This document shows, one piece after another, positions 27,701 through 35,324 of a stretch of DNA of 64,000 nt. The stretch spans positions 39,344-103,343 of the forward strand of contig DDGL01000013.1 in the NCBI GenBank assembly GCA_002337605.1. Direction: 5' to 3'. The stretch comes from Flavobacteriaceae bacterium UBA1903. GTDB lineage: Bacteria; Bacteroidota; Bacteroidia; Flavobacteriales; Flavobacteriaceae. The position numbers and the translations under genes are program-made. Numbering within the stretch: the stretch's first letter is position 1; every line of letters starts with the position of its first letter. The notes under the pieces are model-generated. The model saw nothing but the letters and a program-made list of their open reading frames with translations, was not told where the DNA came from and did not search any database.

Positions 27701-28046
27701 CACCGTTCAAACTATTACGCGGATTTCCTTCACCAGTACCTACCCAGATTACACTTGGGTTGCTTTGTTGGATTGCCACAGCACCAATAGAAGCTGTTTT
27801 TTCATTATCGAAAATTGGAGCCCATTTTATGCCGCCACTTGTACTTTTCCACAAACCGCCGGAAGCAGTTCCCACATACATTACATCTGGATTGTTAGTT
27901 ACCACGTCTATAGAAGTAACACGCCCAGACATGCCTCCAGGGCCAATGTTTCTGGGCTTCAGGTCTTTAAGGATGTCATTGGTAAGTTGTTGTGCTGAAA
28001 GGGTTGCTGAAATAGCAATAAAAAACAGGAGAAAAATGTGTTTCAT
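24789..28046 (-). CDS. Large secreted BNR/sortilin-like beta-propeller protein
   Basis: 1085 residues with a signal peptide (ATLSAQ). From 30 to about 730 it is built of BNR/VPS10-type propeller blades. The Asp-box S-x-D-x-G-x-x-W recurs as STSGGIKW, SLDGGKNW, TTDGGKTW, THDGGETW, SEDGGFTW, SEDGGKNF, THDGGKSW, STDKGLTW, TQNGGQSW, TTNYGKTW and STNAGGDW. A low-complexity acidic stretch (about 785-840) and a C-terminal region with coiled-coil character follow. The fold resembles sialidase or xyloglucanase propellers, but no catalytic set was recognised. First gene of the operon with the S9 peptidase, DUF2490 and the haloperoxidase. Confidence 0.9.
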   Translation of the reverse strand: MKHIFLLFFIAISATLSAQQLTNDILKDLKPRNIGPGGMSGRVTSIDVVTNNPDVMYVGTASGGLWKSTSGGIKWAPIFDNEKTASIGAVAIQQSNPSVIWVGTGEGNPRNSLNGGFGVYKSLDGGKNWIAMGLENTRHIHKILIDPTNPDVVYVGAIGSPWGVHPERGVFKTTDGGKTWKKILFQNEKTGVADMVMDPTNPNKIMVAMWEHKRDPWFFKSGGEGSGLFITHDGGETWEERTDADGLPKGELGRIGLAIAPNKPEIVYALVEAKKNALYKSEDGGFTWKKINDKDDIGNRPFYYSDIFVDPQNENRVYSVFTYVNVSEDGGKNFTELMPAYGVDNGIHPDHHAWWIHPNDGSFMLDGNDGGMNITHDGGKSWRFVGNLPVAQFYHINVDNEFPYNVYGGMQDNGSWRGPAYVWKAQGIRNSYWQEISFGDGFDVVPDRDDSRYGWSMSQQGFVSRYDHITGNNYTVKPTHPDPDVFLRFNWNSAINIDPFDNSTIYFGSQFVHKSTDKGLTWEVISPDLTTNDPEKQKQSESGGLTMDATGAENHTTILVIEPSPLEQNMLWAGSDDGRVHYTQNGGQSWTDVSANIPGLPEGSWIVQIKASNKNKGEALLVANDYRRFNYTPYAYRTTNYGKTWNRIVDENDTESYTLSILEDPKEKNLLFLGTDDGLYISTNAGGDWMKWTHGFPTVSVKDMVIQEREDDLVLGTFGRAAWVLDDIKPLREIAKNTSVLNENITVFSPPTAYQASYQQPTGSRFGGDATYHGENRDSGARIRYYFKKTKADSKEKEEDSSTPLSEQNDSEDSEHEDVSNEDTNDEMQDGKPSKDSIYMKIYDGTRLIRTLKTKVPDSTGIYTWRWRMREAGGDRPSRTIRKRRGEPGGTQVKPGTYKITLEHDGNSTSTTLKVESDPRLDIPQQAITDSYNASKDIEKMTQTAADAVKQLVESKNAAEDFSKRLAKKDKKKYKEEIKLTKEVTKQIDSLVALYLGKEDKRQGITRNPEVTVMQRIGQANWYSGSRPAGLTKTERILLKQAEDELTAALDKTNSFFVTEWPEYKSKVEKIELAPFKETQPIKLD

Positions 28047-28205
28047 GTGTTGTATTAATTTTAGGAGTTTAAAGATACTAAAAACCTTTTGGTATAGCTA
28101 TAGCTTGTCGCCCTTTCAGAAGGACAAGCAACTGTTTAAAAGATTCTAACTTTTGTTTAACAGAGTAGAACTATTTCTTACACAATAAAATAGTAATTTT
28201 AGAAG

Positions 28206-29345
28206 ATGAAAAAGAATCCGCCTAAAACAGGTTTTGTTTTTACCAAGCACAATCCTAAAGAGCAATCTATATTTGATAGGCTTTTTGAGGTTTTTCAGGA
28301 ATTGATTACGCATACATCAGGCGATTTTGACGAGGCTATTGACTGGTTGCGACAACTGGATGAAGAGTATAAGCTTACCACACCTGAATATACGATAGAC
28401 GACTTTATTCAGGAATTAAAAGATCGTGGTTTTATCCGTGAGGAATTTAAACCTGATGGCACTGGTCAAGGTAAAGGTGATGGAAAAACTAGTATTACTG
28501 AAAAACTGGAACGTTCCCTGAGAAAACGGGCGTTAGAACAAATCTTTGGAAAGCTGAAACGTAAAGGCGTTGGCAACCATAAATCGAAGTACAAGGGAAG
28601 GGGAGATGAGCAATCCGGAGAATTCAGGAACTATCAATTTGGTGATGCTCTGGATCGTATCTCTATGACCGAAAGTTTGAAAAATGCTCAGATAAATCAC
28701 GGACTAGGCGATTTCCGATTGACGGAGAATGATCTTGTCGTGGAAGAAACCAATTTTAAAGCCCAGATGAGTACGGTGCTCATGATCGATATTAGCCACA
28801 GTATGATATTGTATGGTGAAGATCGAATTACGCCAGCCAAGAAAGTAGCCATGGCGCTCGCTGAATTAATCACCACACGGTACCCCAAAGATACACTAGA
28901 CATTCTCGTTTTTGGAAACGATGCCTGGACGATAAAAATTAAAGATCTGCCGTATTTGAATGTGGGCCCGTACCATACCAATACTGTTGCCGGATTACAA
29001 CTGGCAATGGATATGCTACGCCGAAAGAAAAATACTAATAAGCAAATTTTTATGATTACCGATGGCAAACCCAGTTGCCTACGCTTACAAGACGGCCGAT
29101 ACTATAAAAACAGTAATGGTCTGGACGAATACATTGTTAATAAATGCTATATGATGGCAGCACAAGCAAGAAAATTACATATTCCCATCACCACATTTAT
29201 GATTGCCAGTGACCCGTATTTACAGCAGTTTGTAGACCATTTTACGGAAGCCAATCAGGGAAAAGCGTTTTATACAGGACTATCGGGTCTGGGTGAAATG
29301 ATCTTTACAGATTATGAGAATAATAGGAAGCGGAAACTACGCTAA
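28206..29345 (+). CDS. vWA-domain protein paired with an AAA+ ATPase
   Basis: 379 residues. The N-terminal half is charged and helical. The C-terminal von Willebrand A domain (about 185-370) has the MIDAS motif DISHS (Asp195, Ser197, Ser199), the TDGKPS strand and an Asp-Pro in MIASDPYL. It is likely a metal-dependent adaptor for the ATPase encoded 136 bases downstream, in the manner of magnesium-chelatase D/I or MoxR/vWA pairs. The target is unknown. The spacer to the next gene contains only a small hairpin, so cotranscription is likely. Confidence 0.85.
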   Translation: MKKNPPKTGFVFTKHNPKEQSIFDRLFEVFQELITHTSGDFDEAIDWLRQLDEEYKLTTPEYTIDDFIQELKDRGFIREEFKPDGTGQGKGDGKTSITEKLERSLRKRALEQIFGKLKRKGVGNHKSKYKGRGDEQSGEFRNYQFGDALDRISMTESLKNAQINHGLGDFRLTENDLVVEETNFKAQMSTVLMIDISHSMILYGEDRITPAKKVAMALAELITTRYPKDTLDILVFGNDAWTIKIKDLPYLNVGPYHTNTVAGLQLAMDMLRRKKNTNKQIFMITDGKPSCLRLQDGRYYKNSNGLDEYIVNKCYMMAAQARKLHIPITTFMIASDPYLQQFVDHFTEANQGKAFYTGLSGLGEMIFTDYENNRKRKLR

Positions 29346-29411
29346 GAGGTAGTTAGTAGGACAAAAACAAATCTGCTTTTACTAAAAAAATAAACAAGGT
29401 CTCTGTGAAGC

Positions 29412-29429
29412 TCCGCATATCTTTGCGGA
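29412..29429. repeat. Small inverted repeat between vWA and AAA+ genes
   Basis: TCCGCA/TGCGGA arms with a six-base loop (29412-29417, 29424-29429). No T tract follows, so it is probably not a full terminator. Confidence 0.4.
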
Positions 29430-29481
29430 ATTAATACACAGAAATGCATAGAGAACCGTAGCGATATACAGATAAATATTT

Positions 29482-30945
29482 ATGGAAACAAAAAACATCA
29501 AAACCTTCGGGCAATTAAAAGATGCCGGATACAATTATAAATCGATTAAAGAAGAGTTACGCCAGAACTTACTCCAAAAACTAATGAAAAAGGAAGTGGT
29601 TTTTGAAGGCATTCACGGGTATGAATACACTGTTATTCCTGAACTGGAGCGCGCGATACTTTCTAAACACAACATTAACCTTCTTGGGTTACGCGGACAA
29701 GCAAAAACTCGTCTGGCAAGACAAATGGTGTCTTTATTAGATGAATATGTGCCGGTGATAGAAAGTAGTGAAATTAATGATGATCCGTTTCAGCCTATTT
29801 CAAGATATGCAAAAGAGTTGCTGGCTGAAAAAGGCGATAAAACTCCCATCACCTGGTTGCATCGAGAGGATCGTTTTGCTGAAAAATTAGCCACGCCAGA
29901 TGTAACAGTGGCCGATATAATTGGTGATGTAGACCCCATAAAAGCTGCGAACTTAAAATTGACGTATGCCGATGATCGGGTGATTCATTTTGGGATGATC
30001 CCGCGGGCAAATCGATGCATTTTTGTAATTAACGAATTACCAGATTTACAGGCAAGAATCCAGGTAGCGTTGTTCAATATCCTGCAGGAAGGAGATATAC
30101 AGATCCGTGGTTTTAAATTAAGACTTCCTATGGATATTCAGTTTGTGTTTACTGCAAATCCTGAAGACTATACCAACCGTGGAAGCATAGTAACACCTTT
30201 AAAAGATAGAATAGGTTCGCAGATCCTGACACATTATCCGGAATCCCTAGAAATTGCAAGAACCATTACCGAACAAGAAACAGCCACAGCGCAAGCCGAC
30301 AAACCAAACGTGTACGTCCCGGAACTCGCAAAGGATATTCTGGAACAAATTAGCTTTGAAGCTCGTGAAAGTGAATTTATAGATTCAAAAAGTGGCGTGA
30401 GTGCACGATTGAGCATCACCGCCTTTGAAAACTTATTGAGCACTGCAGAGCGACGTGCTCTGGTTAATGGCGATGAAAAAACTGCCGTTCGTTTGAGTGA
30501 TTTTATGGGGATTGTTCCCGCCATTACAGGAAAAGTTGAATTGGTATACGAAGGAGAACAAGAAGGGGCTCACCACGTAGCCAAACAATTAATTGCCGAT
30601 GCTGTAAAAACTGAATTTTTAAATTACTTCCCAAAAATTGAGAAACTACAAAAAGAAGGAGATCCAGATCCTTACGAAGATCTGGTAGGTTGGTTCTTTG
30701 AGCAATCGGGTGGATTTGAGTTACTGGATACTGCTACCGATGATGAATTTCAACTGCAATTGGACAGGGTTGAGCCCTTGGATGAATTACTGGATAAATT
30801 TGTAGATACTTCAGCTGAAGATAGAAACTTCTATAAAGAAGTTATTTTATGGGCGTTGGTAGAATTTAAGAAATTAAGCAAGTATAATTTAAGCGACGGA
30901 CTTCGTTTTAAGGATGTGTATGGGGGGTATATTTCGGGGCTTTAG
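29482..30945 (+). CDS. MoxR/magnesium-chelatase-like AAA+ ATPase
   Basis: 487 residues. Walker A is GLRGQAKT at 69-76. The Walker B position reads CIFVINELPDL, with Asn where Asp is usual. TANPEDYTNRG forms sensor 1 and TPLKDRIGSQI the arginine-finger region. A helical lid follows, with residues 270-487 helical. It pairs with the preceding vWA protein, as MoxR- and chelatase-type ATPases do, and probably remodels a protein or metal-cofactor target. The annotation magnesium chelatase is often given to this family, but no tetrapyrrole genes are nearby, so that role is not supported. Confidence 0.87.
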   Translation: METKNIKTFGQLKDAGYNYKSIKEELRQNLLQKLMKKEVVFEGIHGYEYTVIPELERAILSKHNINLLGLRGQAKTRLARQMVSLLDEYVPVIESSEINDDPFQPISRYAKELLAEKGDKTPITWLHREDRFAEKLATPDVTVADIIGDVDPIKAANLKLTYADDRVIHFGMIPRANRCIFVINELPDLQARIQVALFNILQEGDIQIRGFKLRLPMDIQFVFTANPEDYTNRGSIVTPLKDRIGSQILTHYPESLEIARTITEQETATAQADKPNVYVPELAKDILEQISFEARESEFIDSKSGVSARLSITAFENLLSTAERRALVNGDEKTAVRLSDFMGIVPAITGKVELVYEGEQEGAHHVAKQLIADAVKTEFLNYFPKIEKLQKEGDPDPYEDLVGWFFEQSGGFELLDTATDDEFQLQLDRVEPLDELLDKFVDTSAEDRNFYKEVILWALVEFKKLSKYNLSDGLRFKDVYGGYISGL

Positions 30946-31057
30946 TTGGTAGCTCGTAGTTGGTAGGACGTCCACTTATACGGATAGGTAGCGTAAAACT
31001 GCTTTGTTCGCCATTGTAGTGTTGAATTTAGGTTTTCTGTGTCGATTTCATTTTCGG

Positions 31058-31819
31058 CTATAATTCAGTAATTGCCTTTACAATTAAGACGACTCCACTT
31101 ATCACCATAATAGCAATGAGCCAGCGTCTAAAAGCGAGTTTGCTCATGCGTTTCAATAACCATTTACCTATAAGGTTTCCAACAATGGCCCCCAGGCCCA
31201 TAGCAATTCCCAGAAACCAAAGTTCCTGGGTCATTAAGCCGAAATAGGCATAACTTCCAATTTGTGCAATTCCCAGAAAAAAGCTTTGTGCACTTTTGGT
31301 GCCTATCAGTTCTTCCTTATCTATGCCAACATTCAGTAGAAAGGGGTTTAGAATGGGGCCCATTCCTCCGGTGAAGGTGCCAATAACAGAGATAAAAAAA
31401 CCTAAAGGAATAAAATACCACAGTTTCACTGTAAAGGAGCGTTCTTTTTTTCCAAAACGGTATTGAAAAAAAGTACTTATTAAGAACAAGCCCACAACAA
31501 TCTGGATCCAGTATATTTTTATTTCAGCAAAAAGCGCTGCTGCTACCAGAGCTCCCAACATGGCGGAAGGAACATAATACCAAAAAACAGTCCAGTTTAT
31601 GTGCTTCCAGAAAATGATGATCCTGCTCGGGCGGCTTATAAAGCTACCTAAATTGATGACTTGCGCAGTTTTTGAGGTTCCCAGTAAAAAGTTGAGAATA
31701 GGAATTTGTAGTAAAGCCCCGCCACCCCCGCTTATAGTAGATAGGGTAAAGGCTCCCGCTCCTAAAAAGAACAGCCCAAGAAGCAACCAGACAGATATTT
31801 CAGTAAAAAAAAGTTCCAT
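31058..31819 (-). CDS. TauE/SafE-family sulfite/organosulfonate exporter-like permease
   Basis: 253 residues with eight predicted membrane helices. The first repeat contains FFLGAGAFTLSTISGGGGALLQIPIL and the second GFFISVIGTFTGGMGPILNPFLL, the duplicated glycine-rich motif of TauE/SafE (DUF81). Members move sulfite, sulfoacetate or other small anions. The substrate is not predictable and no sulfur genes are near. It lies just after the terminator of the LysM gene, so it must have its own promoter or depend on readthrough. Confidence 0.87.
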   Translation of the reverse strand: MELFFTEISVWLLLGLFFLGAGAFTLSTISGGGGALLQIPILNFLLGTSKTAQVINLGSFISRPSRIIIFWKHINWTVFWYYVPSAMLGALVAAALFAEIKIYWIQIVVGLFLISTFFQYRFGKKERSFTVKLWYFIPLGFFISVIGTFTGGMGPILNPFLLNVGIDKEELIGTKSAQSFFLGIAQIGSYAYFGLMTQELWFLGIAMGLGAIVGNLIGKWLLKRMSKLAFRRWLIAIMVISGVVLIVKAITEL

Positions 31820-31844
31820 AAAAAATCCCGCACTAAGCGGGATT
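31820..31844 (-). terminator. Terminator of the LysM gene
   Basis: AATCCCGC/GCGGGATT stem (31824-31831, 31837-31844) with a five-base loop and an A tract that reads as U on the minus strand. It sits 20 bases beyond the LysM stop and abuts the TauE start codon. Confidence 0.75.
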
Positions 31845-31864
31845 AATTGTATCGTTTTTTAAAA

Positions 31865-32242
31865 TTAGATATTAGGAATCACCAGTTCCTGTCCTGGGTG
31901 AATCATATCCGGGTTTTTAAGAATGTCTTTATTTGCTTCAAAAATAGCGTTGTACTTCATAGGGTCTTTGTAATAATGCTTTGCAATTTTACTTAAAGAC
32001 TCTCCGCTTTCAACAGTATGGCGTGCATATACGGTCGTGTCTGCTACGTCGATGTCTGCCATAATATCTGATGGGTTTTCTCCACCAGAAGCTTTAATTT
32101 CATCCCATAGGAGGTTTTTTTCATACTGGGTGTTTGCCACTCCTTTAATATGAAGTTTATTTCCATCCACTTTTACATCTCCATTTTGGATTTTTAGCTT
32201 TTCACCTAAGTCTAGTACGTTTTGATATTTTGCTTTAACCAT
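31865..32242 (-). CDS. BON-LysM protein (Kbp/YgaU-like)
   Basis: 125 residues without signal peptide. The N-terminal half (about 5-55) is a small BON-like domain (VKVDGNKLHIKGVANTQYEKNLLWDEI). The C-terminal LysM module spans 75-123 (HTVESGESLSKIAKHYYKDP, IHPGQELVIPNI). The layout and size match YgaU/Kbp, a cytoplasmic potassium-binding protein of enteric bacteria. Peptidoglycan binding is therefore not the only possible role despite the LysM fold. Monocistronic, with its own terminator. Confidence 0.88.
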   Translation of the reverse strand: MVKAKYQNVLDLGEKLKIQNGDVKVDGNKLHIKGVANTQYEKNLLWDEIKASGGENPSDIMADIDVADTTVYARHTVESGESLSKIAKHYYKDPMKYNAIFEANKDILKNPDMIHPGQELVIPNI

Positions 32243-32423
32243 TATTTTTTCTTTTAGAAGTTTTTCAAGTTTAAAGATACAAAAAAGAATAGAAGACCCT
32301 TATGATAAACCATATTTTAAGTACGTATAATATTTACCCATATTTTTAATTTAAAACGGCCTGATGCCCAATATTTAACGTAACATTAGTGTATTGTTAA
32401 TAGTATTTACTGAATACTAAATC

Positions 32424-32431
32424 TATATTTG
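32424..32431 (+). promoter_or_regulatory. Candidate -7 element for the fasciclin gene
   Basis: TATATTTG fits TAnnTTTG and lies 29 bases before the ATG. A TTG at 32394-32396 is further away (27 bases) than the usual 17-23, so the -33 element is uncertain. Confidence 0.45.
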
Positions 32432-32460
32432 CTATATCAAATTTAAAAACCAACATTATT

Positions 32461-33090
32461 ATGAAAATGAGTAAAATAATTATGTCACTTGCTGTAGTAG
32501 CACTGTTGTTCGCATCTTGTGATGACACTAAAAAGAAAGAAGCCGAAGCAAAAGCAGAAGCTGAAAAAATGGAAATGGAAGCCAAAATGAAAGCTGATGA
32601 AGAAGCTAAAATGGCAGACATGGAAAAAATGGAAATGCAGAAAAACTCGATTGCCTCTAAAGCAATGGCAAATCCAAACTATTCTACGCTGGTAGCAGCT
32701 TTAAAGCAAGCTGATTTGGCTGGAACATTTATGGAGCCAGGAGAATACACTGTATTTGCTCCTACCAACGATGCTTTTGCAAAAGTTCCTAAAGCTACTT
32801 TAGATAATTTAATGAAGCCTGAGAATAAAGAACAATTACAAGGCTTGCTTAAATATCACGTAGTGAAAGGCGAGTGGAAAGCAGATGCTGTTGTAAAAGC
32901 AATTAACGATAACAAAAATGCTTACAACGTAACCACGTTAGCTGGGGAAAACTTAACCCTTTCTTTAAAAGACGGTAAAGTGATGATTAAAGATGGAAAA
33001 GGAAAAATGGCAACTGTAGCAGATGCCGATATGGATGCTTCTAACGGAGTTATTCACGGTGTGGATACAGTATTAATGCCAAAAGGATAA
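32461..33090 (+). CDS. Fasciclin-domain lipoprotein
   Basis: 209 residues. Signal and lipobox LLFASC (Cys20) are followed by a highly charged Lys/Glu/Met-rich helix (about 22-62, repeated AEAEKMEMEAKM pattern), likely a spacer from the membrane. A complete FAS1 domain (about 70-208) has the motifs YTVFAPTNDAF, LLKYHVVKG and NGVIHGVDTVLMP. FAS1 domains mediate adhesion or protein contacts in envelopes. Single gene with its own promoter and terminator. Confidence 0.93.
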   Translation: MKMSKIIMSLAVVALLFASCDDTKKKEAEAKAEAEKMEMEAKMKADEEAKMADMEKMEMQKNSIASKAMANPNYSTLVAALKQADLAGTFMEPGEYTVFAPTNDAFAKVPKATLDNLMKPENKEQLQGLLKYHVVKGEWKADAVVKAINDNKNAYNVTTLAGENLTLSLKDGKVMIKDGKGKMATVADADMDASNGVIHGVDTVLMPKG

Positions 33091-33115
33091 TACCTCCAGC
33101 ATAATTAATTATAAG

Positions 33116-33142
33116 AAGAGCCTCAGTTTTGAGGCTCTTTTT
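33116..33142 (+). terminator. Terminator of the fasciclin gene
   Basis: Ten-pair stem AAGAGCCTCA / TGAGGCTCTT (33116-33125, 33130-33139) with a four-base loop and a T tract, 25 bases after the stop. Confidence 0.88.
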
Positions 33143-33155
33143 TTTATATTTAGAT

Positions 33156-33719
33156 ATGAATAACTTTGTAACCAAAAACAAAAGAGCAATCCTTGGGGGA
33201 ACAATAGCGTCCCTCTTTATGGGCCTTGCAGTATTCCTCCTTGGCAATCTTTCGGGGTACGAAGCCAAGCAACTTATAACCTCCTCCTTGCCAGGTATAA
33301 ATATGCTTTGTAACACAATCGTTCTGGCTTCTGCTACCATTTTGGCATTGCTCCTTACACTTTTAGGAATAAGTACAGGAACAAAATCCAGATTAAAAAG
33401 CGCTCACTATCGGCAAGTACTAAGTATCGCAAAGTTTGATACTATATTATTTGTAGGAGCTCTTATTCTGTTTCAATTATTCAACATTCCTATTACCGAA
33501 GCAGAGAATGTAGAAACCTCCTGGTATGAAATTATTTATTGGGCCACGATTTTATTTTCATCCATCTTAAGTGGAATGATGATTACGGTCATACTCATGT
33601 TATACGCAACCGTTACCAATATCATTCATATAGTAGGATTAAATGAAGATCATCACCTTATTTCAAAAGAAGAACTAGAAGAGGAAGAGAAAGAAGAAGA
33701 AGAGAAAGAAGAAGACTGA
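33156..33719 (+). CDS. Four-helix membrane protein of unknown function
   Basis: 187 residues from the ATG at 33156; the longer TTG frame would begin inside the terminator hairpin. Four hydrophobic segments (about 12-30, 50-68, 88-105, 123-148) end in an acidic Glu/Lys tail (EELEEEEKEEEEKEED). No family was recognised. It lies 16 bases after the fasciclin terminator, so a fraction of transcripts may read through. The cytoplasmic or periplasmic side of the acidic tail cannot be decided, though the positive-inside rule favours a cytoplasmic tail with four helices. Confidence 0.7.
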   Translation: MNNFVTKNKRAILGGTIASLFMGLAVFLLGNLSGYEAKQLITSSLPGINMLCNTIVLASATILALLLTLLGISTGTKSRLKSAHYRQVLSIAKFDTILFVGALILFQLFNIPITEAENVETSWYEIIYWATILFSSILSGMMITVILMLYATVTNIIHIVGLNEDHHLISKEELEEEEKEEEEKEED

Positions 33720-33771
33720 AGTAATGTTTCTCGCTTTTACTTAAATTCCCAATTTAGCTTCAACTTCAGCT

Positions 33772-34203
33772 TCAATATTTGCTCTTAAAACTAAAAGCAT
33801 ATTCACTTTCTCCGTGCTCCCGTAGATACTCCAATCGATTCCTGGCTTCTTCCACGGTTGGAATATGGCCTTCTTCTACATACCACAGTACCATATGCAT
33901 TTTAGGCATTTTTTGAAACCACTCTTTTTTGCGTTTAAAAATTTCCATGTGGTCACTCTTATACACAAAGTTGAAGAGGCTTTTCCTGTCTTTCCATACA
34001 CTCATATTTACCAGAATATAATCATTGCCAAAAATAACTTCGCCAAGGGAATTACCTGTGTAATCAACGTCCAACCGCCAGATAAAACCATCACTTTTAT
34101 CGGACAGTGCATTAATTCTGTCTACATTATTTATAAAATCTGCCATAATAGGATCTTCCATATCGGCTAGGGCGTGTGCAAGGTTTAATTGGGCTAGGTG
34201 CAT
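33772..34203 (-). CDS. DUF3291 family protein
   Basis: 143 residues from the ATG at 34203 (MHLAQLNLA, the usual family start). The upstream in-frame TTG adds five residues. Core features are GFIWRLDVDY, LVNMSVWKDRKSLFNFVYKSDH and MHMVLWYVEEGHIPTVEEARNRL, a ferredoxin-like dimeric alpha/beta-barrel resembling antibiotic monooxygenase-like DUF3291 proteins. No enzymatic activity is established. Last gene after the ABC pair on the same strand, with a 39-base gap. Confidence 0.82.
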   Translation of the reverse strand: MHLAQLNLAHALADMEDPIMADFINNVDRINALSDKSDGFIWRLDVDYTGNSLGEVIFGNDYILVNMSVWKDRKSLFNFVYKSDHMEIFKRKKEWFQKMPKMHMVLWYVEEGHIPTVEEARNRLEYLREHGESEYAFSFKSKY

Positions 34204-34242
34204 AGGTTTTAGGTTCAATATTCCAAATTTTGATATTGGAAC

Positions 34243-34908
34243 TTATCTTTCAGTTAGATATTCAAATTTTTGGAGATCTCCTTCAGTATGCACTTTGTGA
34301 GAACTCCCTCCTTTAAGTACAATGTTTTTGTCTGAAATTTCCAAAACGTCTTGATAGTAATGATCTGTTATTAAGATTCCTTTTTCGCACTTCGTTTTCA
34401 GCAAAAACTCTTTCAGCTTTTCTTTGTGAAGCGGCTCCAGCATAGAAAATGGCTCATCCATACATAGAAATGGATGGGGCAACAGGGAGAGGAGTACTAC
34501 TTCTAAATACTTTAATTCGCCTAGGGAAAGAGCTCCAGTTTTTTTATGTGTCATGGTAGCAATATGCGGATCATAAAAAACAGCGTCTTGTTTAGCTTCT
34601 GAAGGGTGAAACATAGGAATGACATCCCGTACTTTACGTTGTTTGGGAAGAAAAGGATGTTGTGGCAGATACGCAATGAGTTGTTTTGAAATAACTTCGG
34701 AGGGTTTCATTGTTTTTTCATCAATACTAAGGGAGATAGTATCAGCTTTTAACGTTCCGAAGAGCATTTTTAGTAATGTGGATTTCCCTGAACCGTTGCT
34801 GCCAAAGAGCCCTAAAATCTCACCTCTTTCTATTGAAAAAGATACATCTTTTATAACCTCTTTTTTTCCAAAAGATTTACGGGCGTTATATACTAGTAGT
34901 CTTTCCAA
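34243..34908 (-). CDS. ABC transporter ATP-binding protein
   Basis: 222 residues if translation begins at the TTG at 34908 (LERLLVYNARKSFG). A longer frame to 34956 also begins with TTG and adds a hydrophobic leader that is merely the other frame of the upstream gene, so it was rejected. Walker A is GSNGSGKST at 36-44, the signature is LSLGELKYLEV, Walker B is FLCMDEPFSML, and the H-loop is ILITDHYYQDV. It overlaps the small membrane-protein gene by 23 bases and presumably energises it. The Q-loop region (LPQHPFLP) is intact. Substrate unknown. Confidence 0.85.
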   Translation of the reverse strand: MERLLVYNARKSFGKKEVIKDVSFSIERGEILGLFGSNGSGKSTLLKMLFGTLKADTISLSIDEKTMKPSEVISKQLIAYLPQHPFLPKQRKVRDVIPMFHPSEAKQDAVFYDPHIATMTHKKTGALSLGELKYLEVVLLSLLPHPFLCMDEPFSMLEPLHKEKLKEFLLKTKCEKGILITDHYYQDVLEISDKNIVLKGGSSHKVHTEGDLQKFEYLTER

Positions 34909-35197
34909 AAATAAGTAGGAATAGAGCCAGAAATACCAGGAAAATAGGCAGTCCAACCAATAGATTAATGATAAATGAAGTTTTTAAAAGCTTCCATTTT
35001 GTAATGCCCAAATTGTAATAACTGTAAAACTCACCTTTCCTGAAGTTAGCAAAGCCAAGATACCCTATGACAACCCCTAGTGTACAAAACAAAAAATAGC
35101 CCCAATACACTCCAAAAATACCCATAGCTATAAGTCCGGTTGCGATCACAAAAGGAAAGATAGTCTTGTAAAACTGTATGTAAATTCGGAAGTTCAT
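34886..35197 (-). CDS. Small membrane protein coupled to an ABC ATPase
   Basis: 103 residues with three hydrophobic segments (about 10-30, 32-48, 74-98). Between the second and third is a polar stretch (FRKGEFYSYYNLGITKWKLLKTS) that resembles the coupling-helix region of small ABC-2-like permeases of Bacteroidetes. It is far shorter than a complete permease, so it may oligomerise or be an accessory. It overlaps the ATPase gene downstream by 23 bases, which supports a functional pair. Confidence 0.65.
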   Translation of the reverse strand: MNFRIYIQFYKTIFPFVIATGLIAMGIFGVYWGYFLFCTLGVVIGYLGFANFRKGEFYSYYNLGITKWKLLKTSFIINLLVGLPIFLVFLALFLLIFGKTTSI

Positions 35198-35209
35198 GAT
35201 TTTTTAAGT

Positions 35210-35225
35210 GTCCCCTCGAGGGGAC
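35210..35225. repeat. 16-bp perfect palindrome
   Basis: GTCCCC/GGGGAC around TCGA, in the 127-base gap between the amidohydrolase and the small membrane-protein gene. No U tract, so it is more likely a dispersed palindromic repeat or 3' RNA structure than a terminator. Confidence 0.6.
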
Positions 35226-35324
35226 AGTTTTGACTTTAATTTCAATTTCATATCCCAAATAATAAAAAAACATCTCCTACTTTAAATCTTAAATTTTAAA
35301 CCTGAAACTTCAAATCGTCGCAGG

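Noticed and set aside
27637..28149. 170-codon plus-strand frame opposite the start of the BNR gene
   Set aside because: Antisense to conserved Asp-box repeats; composition is that of the complement of a coding strand.
29482..30945. Magnesium chelatase subunit I
   Set aside because: Fold is related, but no tetrapyrrole genes are near and the Walker B sequence differs; the general AAA+ name is safer.
34909..34956. Hydrophobic N-terminal extension of the ABC ATPase
   Set aside because: It begins at TTG, lies in the coding region of the upstream membrane-protein gene in another frame, and precedes the conserved ATPase start.
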